Origin: Cryobacterium arcticum
GTDB taxonomy: Bacteria > Actinomycetota > Actinomycetes > Actinomycetales > Microbacteriaceae
DNA: 64,000 nt
Reading direction: 5' to 3'
NCBI RefSeq assembly: GCF_003185895.1
Contig: NZ_QHLY01000012.1
Coordinates: 620,001 to 684,000 of the forward strand
Below are positions 45,503-53,358 of the stretch, in pieces. A program made the translations under genes and the position numbers. The notes under the pieces were generated by a model. That model did no database searches. It saw only the letters and a program-made list of their open reading frames with translations, and was not told the DNA's origin. Position 1 is the first letter of the stretch. Every line of letters starts with the position of its first letter.

Positions 45503-46141
45503 ATGAGTCTAGATGTCGCATGGGCGCAGGCCTGGATCAGGAGCAGCGCGCAGGTGCTCGCTGAACACCGGGCCGAGCTGAACACGCTCGACCGGGAGAT
45601 CGGCGACGGAGATCACGGCGAGAACATGGACCGCGGTTTCCAGGCCGTTCTGCCCAAGCTCGACGGGCTCGCCGACGGTGCCACGCCCGGCGACGCCTTC
45701 AAGACTCTCGCCTCCACCCTGATCTCCACCGTCGGCGGCGCTGCCGGCCCGCTCTACGGCACTGCCTACCTCAAGGCCGCCACAGCGGTGACCGGGGTCG
45801 CCGAGCTTGACGGCGCCGCCGTGGTGGCCCTGCTGACCGCCGCGCGCGACGGCATCGTGCTGCGCGGCAAGGCCGAGTCCGGCGACAAGACCATGATCGA
45901 CGCCTGGACCCCGGCCGTCGACGCGGCCGAGCAGGCCCACGCTGCCGGGGCCGACCCCGCGCTGGTGCTGGCTGCAGCGGCGGATGCCGCGGAAGCCGGC
46001 GCCGTGAGCACCGAACCGCTCGTCGCCCGCAAGGGTCGCGCCAGCTACCTGGGCGAGCGTGCCATCGGGCATCGGGACCCAGGGGCGCAGTCGACGGCGC
46101 TCATCCTGCGCAGTGGCGCCGACGCTGCCGCCTCGTCCTGA
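45503..46141 (+). CDS. dhaL: Dihydroxyacetone kinase, DhaL subunit
   Basis: 212 aa. ADP-binding subunit that transfers phosphate from DhaM to dihydroxyacetone. REIGDGDHGENMDRGF supplies the metal-binding aspartates; SGDKTMIDAWTPA and GRASYLGERAIGHRDPGA are conserved. ATG 45503, 11 bp after the dhaK stop and 2 bp before dhaM. Confidence 0.95.
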   Translation: MSLDVAWAQAWIRSSAQVLAEHRAELNTLDREIGDGDHGENMDRGFQAVLPKLDGLADGATPGDAFKTLASTLISTVGGAAGPLYGTAYLKAATAVTGVAELDGAAVVALLTAARDGIVLRGKAESGDKTMIDAWTPAVDAAEQAHAAGADPALVLAAAADAAEAGAVSTEPLVARKGRASYLGERAIGHRDPGAQSTALILRSGADAAASS

Positions 46142-46143
46142 TC

Positions 46144-46854
46144 ATGGCCGGCGCCCAGGGCAACCCGACCGACCAGGTCGGCCTCGTGTTCGTCTCCCAC
46201 AGCGCGCTGATCGCGGCTGGCCTGGTGGAACTCGCTCGGCAGATGGCGCCGACGGTGACCCTGGTCGCGGCCGGCGGCAGGGATGACGGCGGGATCGGGA
46301 CGAGTTTCGATCTCATCGTCGCGGGCATCGCCGAAGCCGATCGTGGCGCCGGCGCGGTTGTGCTGTGCGATCTCGGCTCGGCGATCCTGACCGCGGAGAC
46401 GGCACTCGACTTCCTCGACGACGCGGTGCGCCCCCGGGTGCAGATCGCCGACGCCCCACTGGTGGAGGGTGGGGTGGCGGCCGCGGTTGCCGCAGAGATC
46501 GGGGGAGACCTCGCTGCTGTGGTCGCTGCGGCCGAATCCGCGCGGAGCACGCCACCCTCGGCCGACGACGCGTCTGGCGCCGCGGAGCCGGAACGCAGTG
46601 AGGTGAGCCGTACGGTCATCCTGCGCAACCGTGACGGTCTGCACGCCAGGCCAGCCGCGGATTTCGTCAAGCTGGCCAGCACTTTTGATGCCCCGGTTAG
46701 CGTCAACGGCCGCGACGCCCACAGCCTGCTGGGGATCATGTCGCTCGGGCTCACCCGGGGGATGAGCGTGGAGATCTCAGGTCCGGACGAACGCTCCCGC
46801 GCGGCCGTGGACGCCCTGGCCGATCTGATCGAGACCGGTTTCGGCGAGGAATGA
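46144..46854 (+). CDS. dhaM: PTS-dependent dihydroxyacetone kinase phosphotransferase subunit (EIIA-HPr fusion)
   Basis: 236 aa with two domains. Residues 10-135 form the EIIA(Man)-type DhaM domain with the phospho-accepting His19 in VSHSALIAAGL; residues 155-236 form an HPr domain with His167 in NRDGLHARPAADF and the regulatory Ser194 position in AHSLLGIMSLGL. A Ser/Asp/Glu linker joins them. E. coli DhaM also has a partial enzyme I domain, absent here. Phosphate therefore comes from cellular enzyme I, tying dihydroxyacetone use to the PTS. It could also feed other PTS reactions through its HPr (inference). Confidence 0.93.
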   Translation: MAGAQGNPTDQVGLVFVSHSALIAAGLVELARQMAPTVTLVAAGGRDDGGIGTSFDLIVAGIAEADRGAGAVVLCDLGSAILTAETALDFLDDAVRPRVQIADAPLVEGGVAAAVAAEIGGDLAAVVAAAESARSTPPSADDASGAAEPERSEVSRTVILRNRDGLHARPAADFVKLASTFDAPVSVNGRDAHSLLGIMSLGLTRGMSVEISGPDERSRAAVDALADLIETGFGEE

Positions 46855-46899
46855 CTCCGGCCGGACCGGAAAGACTGGATCATCCCCGCCCGACGGGCG

Positions 46900-46905
46900 T
46901 ACGCT
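46900..46905 (+). promoter_or_regulatory. -10 element of the small CPVC protein gene (leaderless type)
   Basis: TACGCT, 6 nt before ATG 46912. Confidence 0.5.
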
Positions 46906-46911
46906 GTCCGC

Positions 46912-47226
46912 ATGGTCCAGCATGAGAAATCCTCGGCCAAGGGGCATCGCGTCGGCCACCTCTTCGATTGGGTGGAGGACCGGCTCAGGCCCGCGTTCGA
47001 CTCACCTCCCGTCGGCAACTATGACGCCGCGGAGACCACGGGGCTGACGCTCTGCCCGGTCTGCGGGCGGCCGATGACCGAGCACACGATCGAACACTCC
47101 GCTCATGACACCGTGCTGAACTGTCCGGTGCCGCACCCCGGCGCGTGGGATCGGGACGCCTTCGAGCCGGTCAATGAATTCGGCATGGTGATTCGGCGGC
47201 CACGTGGCGAGGAACCTGCGGAGTGA
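46912..47226 (+). CDS. Small conserved hypothetical protein with a zinc-ribbon-like motif
   Basis: 104 aa. The middle reads LTLCPVCGRPMTEHTIEHS followed by NCPVPHPG: Cys-x2-Cys, two histidines and a third cysteine could bind zinc. It ends NEFGMVIRRPRGEEP. I do not recognise the family; similar short proteins occur in Microbacteriaceae. No signal peptide or membrane helix. Probably leaderless. Confidence 0.75.
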   Translation: MVQHEKSSAKGHRVGHLFDWVEDRLRPAFDSPPVGNYDAAETTGLTLCPVCGRPMTEHTIEHSAHDTVLNCPVPHPGAWDRDAFEPVNEFGMVIRRPRGEEPAE

Positions 47227-47249
47227 GGATGGCCCCGGGCCCACCCGGG

Positions 47250-47255
47250 TAGAAT
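47250..47255 (+). promoter_or_regulatory. Candidate -10 for the leader ORF and patatin gene
   Basis: TAGAAT, placing a start site near 47262, about 30 nt before the leader ORF and 148 nt before the patatin gene. Confidence 0.4.
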
Positions 47256-47293
47256 CGCTCCAGAACGTGACCCGATCCGAGGAGGTGAGCCTG

Positions 47294-47365
47294 ATGCGCA
47301 CTCTGTCCATACTGGGCTTCTGCCCACACTGGGCGCTCCCATCGAGATCACGATCGCGCGACTGA
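47294..47365 (+). CDS. Possible leader peptide upstream of the patatin gene
   Basis: 23 codons: MRTLSILGFCPHWALPSRSR then SRD and TGA. A very strong GAGGAGGT ribosome-binding site stands 7 nt before the ATG, stronger than that of the following gene. It ends 44 nt before patatin. No similarity recognised; the Arg/Ser-rich end could allow ribosome stalling, but this is speculative. Confidence 0.45.
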   Translation: MRTLSILGFCPHWALPSRSRSRD

Positions 47366-47409
47366 CGTAGCCGCGGGGGAGCGCCGCACCTACTCAGGAA
47401 GCGACCTCC

Positions 47410-48387
47410 ATGACTTCTCCACGTCAGCCCGATTCTTCTCAGTTCTCATCAACGGCGCCCACCGATGACGCCTCGGCGCCTCGCACCCGCACGGCGTTGG
47501 TCCTTGGCGGCGGTGGCTCAACCGGCAATGCCTGGTTGATCGGCGTCATCGCCGGTCTGGCCGATGTCGGGGTGGATGTGACCCGCTCCGATGTGATCAT
47601 CGGCACGTCGGCCGGATCCACCGCTGCGGCACAGATCACCGGCACTTCTCCGGCGGAATTGCTCGCCACAATCCTGTCCGATGCCTCGCAGCACCGACCG
47701 GCGTCAAGCGGACCGACCGGGGGCCGGCCCGCCACCGGGACTGTGGTCGACCAGATGGCGAGGACGGGCCGGATCATCGCCGACGCGGCGGATGCACCCG
47801 ACCTGCGTCGCAGATTGAGTGCGGCGGCGCTCGATCTCGATGCGGCATCCGACGGGGAGTGGTCGGCTCGGTGGCGGGTCATGGTGGCCGCCCGACTGCC
47901 GAACCCGCGCTGGCCGGAACGCACGATGCTCATCACGGCGCTTGATGCCCGGACCGGGGCAGCGGTCGTCTTCGACCGCCACAGTGGGGTCGCGCTGGTC
48001 GACGCCGTCGCCGCCAGCACGTCCTCCGGCGTTCCGTACCGCGTCGGCGACGACAGGTATCTTGATGGCGGCTACCGGCGCAACGAAAATGCGGACCTCG
48101 CCGCCGGATTCGACCGGGTGGTGGTGCTGTCGCCCTTCGGCGGTCGATCCCGGTATCCGCTCGAGTGGGGCATGCACCTTGCCGTGCAGGTCGCAGAGCT
48201 TCGAGCGGGCGGAAGTCGCGTGGAGACGATCTTTCCGGATGGCGCCGCCGAGCATCTGTTCGGCGTGAACGCGATGGATCCGTCGCTGCGTCCGCCCGCG
48301 GCCCGAGCTGGCTACGAACAGGGCAGGAACCTTGGCGAGCGGCTCACCGGTTTCTGGCAGGCGGCGAGGGAAGGAGGCGTCGGCTGA
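47410..48387 (+). CDS. Patatin-like phospholipase
   Basis: 325 aa. All patatin motifs are present: oxyanion loop LVLGGGGSTGNAWL, the nucleophile elbow IIGTSAGSTAA (catalytic Ser in G-x-S-x-G), and the catalytic Asp in LDGGYRRNENADLA. No signal peptide, so it is likely a cytoplasmic lipid acyl hydrolase of the RssA-like bacterial type. ATG 47410 has only a weak upstream GGAAG. It may be under control of the leader ORF. Confidence 0.9.
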   Translation: MTSPRQPDSSQFSSTAPTDDASAPRTRTALVLGGGGSTGNAWLIGVIAGLADVGVDVTRSDVIIGTSAGSTAAAQITGTSPAELLATILSDASQHRPASSGPTGGRPATGTVVDQMARTGRIIADAADAPDLRRRLSAAALDLDAASDGEWSARWRVMVAARLPNPRWPERTMLITALDARTGAAVVFDRHSGVALVDAVAASTSSGVPYRVGDDRYLDGGYRRNENADLAAGFDRVVVLSPFGGRSRYPLEWGMHLAVQVAELRAGGSRVETIFPDGAAEHLFGVNAMDPSLRPPAARAGYEQGRNLGERLTGFWQAAREGGVG

Positions 48388-48693
48388 GGCCCACCAGCGG
48401 CGTTGCTCCCTGTTTGTTGACATAATGTGCATTATCGGTCACATATCGCTAGTGGCCGTAAGTGCGGGTTTGTGTGGGTGCGACGTGATTCGTGGCACGC
48501 CTGGCCGCGCCGACCGAGTTCACTGCGACGTCCGAATCACTCGTCGCCCGCACGGGCGCGGATGGCCTGACGCATCCCGAAGCTCGGGATGAATGCCGGT
48601 GCAGGAGCGTGACGCCGACAACGACCTGGTCGGCGGTCAGCGGGCCGGATTCACCTTATGTCAAGTAATCGGTGAATTCGACCGGATCAGAGA
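48388..48693. other. 306-bp gap between patatin and UvrA-like genes, with an isolated promoter-like element
   Basis: No convincing gene. It contains TTGACA (48417-48422) followed by a perfect ATAATG-tg-CATTAT palindrome (48422-48435), and the inverted sequence TTGACATAA again on the minus strand near 48657-48665. A 55-codon open frame (48425-48592) has no recognisable content. The gap lies between convergent genes and shows no clear terminator. Confidence 0.5.
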
Positions 48694-51084
48694 TCAGGCG
48701 CCGATGTAGCTCGCGAGATGTTGACCGGTCAGTGTGGAGCCATCCGCCACCAGGTCCGCCGGGGTGCCCTCGAACACGATCCGGCCGCCGTCGTGGCCGG
48801 CGCCGGGTCCGATGTCGATGATCCAGTCGGCGTGGGCCATCACGGCCTGGTGGTGCTCGACCACGATCACCGACTTGCCCGCGTCGACGAGCCGGTCGAG
48901 CAAGCCGAGCAGTTGCTCGACATCGGCGAGGTGCAGGCCGGTGGTCGGCTCGTCGAGCACGTAGACACCGCCCTTCTCCCCCAGGTGCATCGCCAGCTTG
49001 ATCCGCTGCCGCTCACCGCCCGACAGCGTGGTCAGCGGCTGGCCGAGGCTGAGGTAACCGAGCCCGACATCGGCCAGGCCGTTGAGGATCGTGTGCGCAA
49101 CCGGGGTGCGGGCCTCCCCCGCGCCGAAGAACTCCCGGGCCTCGGTCACCGACATCGCCAGGACCTCGCTGATGTCCCGTCCGCCCAGGTGGTATTCCAG
49201 TACGGATGCTTGGAAGCGCTTTCCCTCGCAGACTTCACAGGTCGTCGCAACGCCGGCGACGATACCGAGGTCGGTGTAGATCACTCCGGCACCGTTGCAG
49301 TTGGGGCAGGCGCCCTCGGAGTTCGAACTGAACAGGGCGGGCTTGACGCCGTTGGCCTTCGCGAACGCCTTGCGGATCGGTTCGAGCATGCCGGTGTAGG
49401 TCGCCGGGTTGCTTCGTCGGGAACCCTTGATCGCGCCCTGGTCGATCGAGACCACGCCCGCGCCGGCGGGAATCGACCCGTGCACCAGCGAGCTCTTGCC
49501 CGAGCCGGCGACGCCGGTGACGACCACGAGAACGCCGAGCGGAATGTCGACGTCGACATCCCGCAGGTTGTGGGCTGTGGCGCCGCGGATCTCGAGGCTG
49601 CCGGTTGGCGTGCGCACCGTCTTCTTGAGCTGTGCCCGGTCGTCCAGGTGCCGACCGGTGAGGGTGTCGCTGGCCCGCAGCCCCTCCAGGGAGCCTTCGT
49701 AACAGACGGTGCCGCCCGCGGTGCCGGCGCCCGGCCCGAGGTCGACGACGTGGTCGGCGATGGCGATCATCTCGGGCTTGTGCTCGACCACAAGAACGGT
49801 GTTGCCCTTGTCTCGCAGCCGCAGCAGCAACTCGTTCATCCGCTGGATGTCATGGGGATGCAGGCCGATGCTCGGTTCGTCGAAGACGTAGGTGACGTCG
49901 GTCAGCGACGACCCCAAGTGACGGATGATCTTGGTGCGCTGGGCCTCGCCGCCGGAGAGCGTGCCGGACGGCCGGTCGAGCGAGAGGTAGCCCAAACCGA
50001 TCTCGACGAAGGAATCCAGGGTGTGCCGCAGCGTGGCCAGCAAGGGTGCCGCCGACGGCTCGTTGAGCCCGTTCACCCAGCCGGCCAGGTCGCTGATCTG
50101 CATCGCGCAGGCCTCGGCAATATTGACGCCGTCGATCCGCGATGACCTGGCGGCTTCGCTCAGCCGGGTGCCACCGCACTCGGGGCAGGTCGCGAAGGTG
50201 ACGGCCCGGTCGACGAACGCGCGGATATGCGGCTGCATGGCCTCCCGGTCCTTGGCGAGGAACGACTTCTGCACCTTGGGGATGAGTCCCTCATAGGTCA
50301 TGTTGATGTCGCCGACCTTCACCTTGACCGGCTCCTTGTAGAGGAAGTCGTGCAGTTCCTTCTTGGTGTAGTCCCGGATCGGCTTCTTCGGGTCGAGGAA
50401 CCCGGAGCCGGTGAAGATCTTCACACCCCAGCCGTCGGCCGTGTACCCCGGGATCGTCAGCGCTCCCTCGTCCAAGGCCTTGGAGTCGTCGTACAGCTGG
50501 CTGAGGTCGATGTCGTTGATCGTGCCCATTCCCTCGCACCGCGGGCACATTCCGCCGGTGATGGTGAAGCTGCGGCGTTCCTTGGTGGTGACGCCGCCGC
50601 GCTCCAGCGTGACAGCGCCCGCTCCGGAGATGGAGGCGACATTGAAGGAGAACGCCTGCGGCGACCCGATGTACGGCAGGCCCACCCGGCTGAACAGGAT
50701 GCGCAACATCGCGTTGGCGTCGGTGGCCGTTCCCACGGTCGAACGGGCGTTCGCGCCCATCCGCTCCTGGTCGACGATGATCGCCGTGGTGAGCCCGCTC
50801 ATCGCGTCGACGTCGGGTCGTGCCAGCGTCGGCATGAAACCCTGCAGGAAGGCGCTGTAGGTCTCGTTGATCATGCGCTGTGAATCCGCGGCGATGGTGC
50901 CGAAGACCAGCGAGCTCTTGCCCGAGCCGGAGACACCGGTGAACACGGTCAGCCGGCGCTTGGGGATTTCGACGCTGATGTTCTTGAGATTGTTCTCCCG
51001 TGCACCCTCCACCCGGATCATGTCGTGGCTGTCGGCACGATGTGTCGCGGGTGCGGGCGTTTCGGTCGCTGTGCTGGCGCACAT
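48694..51084 (-). CDS. UvrA-like excinuclease paralogue (drug-resistance / class II UvrA type)
   Basis: 796 aa, about 150 shorter than housekeeping UvrA. Two ABC ATPase halves: Walker A GVSGSGKSSL and GVAGSGKSSL, signatures LSGGEAQR and LSGGERQR, Walker B VFDEPSIGLHPHD and VLDEPTTGLHLAD. Zinc modules CPRCEGMG, CPECGGTR and the pair CPNCNGAG / CEVCEGKR are present. Shortened UvrA homologues of this type are linked to self-protection against DNA-binding antibiotics (DrrC) or accessory repair; the real uvrA is expected elsewhere. GGAGAC precedes the ATG. The 161-bp gap upstream holds no gene. Confidence 0.9.
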   Translation of the reverse strand: MCASTATETPAPATHRADSHDMIRVEGARENNLKNISVEIPKRRLTVFTGVSGSGKSSLVFGTIAADSQRMINETYSAFLQGFMPTLARPDVDAMSGLTTAIIVDQERMGANARSTVGTATDANAMLRILFSRVGLPYIGSPQAFSFNVASISGAGAVTLERGGVTTKERRSFTITGGMCPRCEGMGTINDIDLSQLYDDSKALDEGALTIPGYTADGWGVKIFTGSGFLDPKKPIRDYTKKELHDFLYKEPVKVKVGDINMTYEGLIPKVQKSFLAKDREAMQPHIRAFVDRAVTFATCPECGGTRLSEAARSSRIDGVNIAEACAMQISDLAGWVNGLNEPSAAPLLATLRHTLDSFVEIGLGYLSLDRPSGTLSGGEAQRTKIIRHLGSSLTDVTYVFDEPSIGLHPHDIQRMNELLLRLRDKGNTVLVVEHKPEMIAIADHVVDLGPGAGTAGGTVCYEGSLEGLRASDTLTGRHLDDRAQLKKTVRTPTGSLEIRGATAHNLRDVDVDIPLGVLVVVTGVAGSGKSSLVHGSIPAGAGVVSIDQGAIKGSRRSNPATYTGMLEPIRKAFAKANGVKPALFSSNSEGACPNCNGAGVIYTDLGIVAGVATTCEVCEGKRFQASVLEYHLGGRDISEVLAMSVTEAREFFGAGEARTPVAHTILNGLADVGLGYLSLGQPLTTLSGGERQRIKLAMHLGEKGGVYVLDEPTTGLHLADVEQLLGLLDRLVDAGKSVIVVEHHQAVMAHADWIIDIGPGAGHDGGRIVFEGTPADLVADGSTLTGQHLASYIGA

Positions 51085-51245
51085 GGTGTCTCCATCTCTC
51101 TGGCGGAGCCGACTACGGAAGCGTCGACATTGCCTGCCCAGGCCTGACCGGCTTCGAGCATACGTCAGGGTATCCGGGGTGCCCGGGGTGACGCTAGCCG
51201 CTGAGCGGCCAGCGTCGGTGAGGGGCCTCGGGTGACACCCTCCGG

Positions 51246-51656
51246 TCAGCGCAGCTCCTGGATCCGGATCAGGTTTCCGGCAGGGTCGCGCACGGCGCAG
51301 TCGCGCACCCCGTAGGGCTGCTCGGTCGGCTCCTGCACGATTTCAGCTCCGCTGGCGTCCAGCCGCGCGAAGGTCGCGTCCAGGTCGGCGGTGGCGAGGT
51401 TGATGCCGGCGTAGGTGCCCTTGGCCATCATCTCGGCGATGGTCCGGCGTTCCTCGTCGGTGACTCCGGGATCGGCCACGGGAGGCTCCAGCACGATGGC
51501 GGTTCCCGGCTGACCGACCGGGCCGACCGTGATCCACCGCATGCCTCCGTAGCCGACGTCATTGCGCACCTCGAAACCGAGGGCGTCCCGGTAGAAGACC
51601 AGGGATGCGTCCGGGTCGGCGTGCGGAAGGAAACTTGAGTGAATCGTGATGTCCAT
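51246..51656 (-). CDS. VOC (glyoxalase/bleomycin-resistance fold) protein
   Basis: 136 aa. Paired beta-alpha-beta-beta-beta modules: HADPDASLVFYRDALGFEVR in the first, INLATADLDATFARLDASGAE and the closing CAVRDPAGNLIRIQEL in the second. Many such proteins are PhnB-like or metal-binding; the activity is unknown. ATG 51656 is 5 bp after the araC-type stop; TAGATT (51664-51669) lies 7 nt upstream, inside the end of the regulator gene, so it may also have its own leaderless transcript. Confidence 0.85.
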   Translation of the reverse strand: MDITIHSSFLPHADPDASLVFYRDALGFEVRNDVGYGGMRWITVGPVGQPGTAIVLEPPVADPGVTDEERRTIAEMMAKGTYAGINLATADLDATFARLDASGAEIVQEPTEQPYGVRDCAVRDPAGNLIRIQELR

Positions 51657-51661
51657 GACAG

Positions 51662-52114
51662 TCAATCTAATGAGCCGGCCAACGCGCGCGCTTCTCGATT
51701 CCTGATCGGTCTGGTGACCTGTCCGGCGGTACACGACGGTATCCCCTGAGCGTCGAACGGCTGGCGCCGGTAGGTGCTCGGAGGAACGCCGACCAGTTCG
51801 GTGAAGCGGGTGCTGAAGGTGCCCAGCGACGAACATCCGACCTCGAAGCACACCTCGGTGACGCTGAGGTCGCCCCGGCGCAGCAGCGCCATCGCCCGTT
51901 CGATGCGGCGTGTCATCAGGTACGAGTACGGCGATTCCCCATACGCGAGCTTGAACTGCCGGCTGAGATGCCCGGCCGACATGCTAACACCGCGGGCGAG
52001 AGCCTCGACGTCCAGGGGCCTGGCCGATTCACGGTCGATCCGGTCGCGCACCCGCCGCAGCCTGGCGAGGTCGGCGAGGCGGTCGGAGGGAATGGGTGTG
52101 CTGCTCACGTGCAC
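51662..52114 (-). CDS. AraC-family transcriptional regulator, HTH-only
   Basis: 150 aa. It has only the two-HTH AraC DNA-binding domain: LARGVSMSAGHLSRQFKLAYG in the first, ICxExGCSSxGTFSTRF-type VCFEVGCSSLGTFSTRFTEL and GVPPSTYRR in the second, with no ligand-binding domain. It is coupled to the VOC gene and probably controls it or the nearby cluster. The start is GTG 52114; GTG 52108 is an alternative with CACGAT 7 nt upstream. A perfect palindrome GCACGATCGTGC (52111-52122) covers the start and may be an autoregulatory site. Confidence 0.88.
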   Translation of the reverse strand: MHVSSTPIPSDRLADLARLRRVRDRIDRESARPLDVEALARGVSMSAGHLSRQFKLAYGESPYSYLMTRRIERAMALLRRGDLSVTEVCFEVGCSSLGTFSTRFTELVGVPPSTYRRQPFDAQGIPSCTAGQVTRPIRNREARALAGSLD

Positions 52115-52121
52115 GATCGTG

Positions 52122-52157
52122 CCACAGGCGCGGGTCGTTGTCGATCCGCGCCTGTGG
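52122..52157. terminator. Terminator after the zinc alcohol dehydrogenase gene
   Basis: 12-bp perfect stem (52122-52133 with 52146-52157) and a 12-nt loop, 25 nt past the ADH stop and just before the araC-type start. Confidence 0.65.
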
Positions 52158-52182
52158 AGTCACCCGGCACCGAAACCTGCGG

Positions 52183-53358
52183 TCACGGGGTCAGGACGAC
52201 CTTGATACAGCCCTTCTCCTTCTTCTGGAAGATCTCATACATGTCCGGGGCGCGGTCCAGCGTGACCCGGTGGGTGACCAGGTCTTCCACCCCCAGCGGG
52301 TCGGCCGGGTCCTCGACCAACGGCACGAGGTCGTCCAGCCAGCGGTGCACATTGCACTGTCCCATCCGGATGCTGACCTGCTTGTCGAAGAGGCTCTTCA
52401 TCGGCGTGGGGTCGGCCTCGCCGGCGTACACACCGCTGAGCGACACGGTTCCGCCGCGCCGCACCGCGTCGAAGGCGAGATGCATGGCACTCAAGCGGTC
52501 CACTCCCCCGGTGTTCATCAGTTTCTGCGCGACGGCGTCTGGCAGCAAACCCACTGCGGCTTGGGCCAGACTGGCACCGGGCGCACCATGGGCCTCGAGT
52601 CCGACAGCGTCCACCATCGAGTCCGGTCCCCGGCCCGCAGTGCTGTCGCGTAGGCGCTCGAGCACGTCGTCGGTGAGGTCCAGGGTTTCGATGCCGTACC
52701 GTTCGGCCAGCAGTCGTCGCTCCGGGACCGGATCGACCGCGATCACCCGGTGCCCGAGATGGCGGGCGATCCGGCCGACGAACTGGCCGACCGGGCCGAG
52801 CCCGAGCACGCCCAGGACCCCGTCCTCCGGCAGGTCGGCGTACTGCACACCCTGCCAGGCCGTCGGCAGGATGTCACTGAGGAAGAGGTAGCGTTCATCG
52901 GCGAGGTCGTGGCCGACCTTGAGAGCGTTGGCGTCCGCCAACGGCACCCGGAGCCGTTCGGCCTGCTCGCCGGGCACCGAGCCGTACAGTTCGGTGTACC
53001 CGTACAGGGAGGCGCCGCTGTCGTGGGCATGGTTCTGGGTGGTCTCGCACTGGGTGGTCAGGCCGCGCAGACACATGAAGCACTCGCCGCAGGCGATCAC
53101 GAACGGGATGACCACCCGGTCGCCGGGCTTGAGCGTGCGTACAGCGGCGCCCACCTCCTCGACCACACCCATGGATTCATGGCCGAGGATGTCGCCGGGC
53201 TTCAAGAAGGGGCCGAAGACCTCGTACAGGTGCAGATCCGAACCGCAGATGGCGGTCGACGTGACCCGGATCACGATGTCGGTGGGCTTCTCGATCACCG
53301 GGTCCGGCACCTCGGAGATGGTGACGTTTCGCTTGCCCTGCCAGGTGAGAGCCCTCAC
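52183..53358 (-). CDS. Zinc-dependent alcohol dehydrogenase (formaldehyde-dehydrogenase-like)
   Basis: 391 aa MDR enzyme. Catalytic zinc: Cys in ICGSDLH, and GHESMG; structural zinc: CGECFMCLRGLTTQC (four Cys, C-x2-C-x2-C-x7-C). The NAD fold has VLGLGPVGQFVGRIARHLG. The length and the insertion after the NAD domain match the glutathione-independent formaldehyde dehydrogenase-like group; the substrate is unproven. GTG 53358 overlaps the catalase stop (GTGA), so it is translationally coupled. Confidence 0.9.
   Translation of the reverse strand: MRALTWQGKRNVTISEVPDPVIEKPTDIVIRVTSTAICGSDLHLYEVFGPFLKPGDILGHESMGVVEEVGAAVRTLKPGDRVVIPFVIACGECFMCLRGLTTQCETTQNHAHDSGASLYGYTELYGSVPGEQAERLRVPLADANALKVGHDLADERYLFLSDILPTAWQGVQYADLPEDGVLGVLGLGPVGQFVGRIARHLGHRVIAVDPVPERRLLAERYGIETLDLTDDVLERLRDSTAGRGPDSMVDAVGLEAHGAPGASLAQAAVGLLPDAVAQKLMNTGGVDRLSAMHLAFDAVRRGGTVSLSGVYAGEADPTPMKSLFDKQVSIRMGQCNVHRWLDDLVPLVEDPADPLGVEDLVTHRVTLDRAPDMYEIFQKKEKGCIKVVLTP

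Noticed and set aside
48425..48592. 55-codon open frame in the patatin-UvrA gap
   Set aside because: No ribosome-binding site and no recognisable sequence; it starts inside a palindrome.
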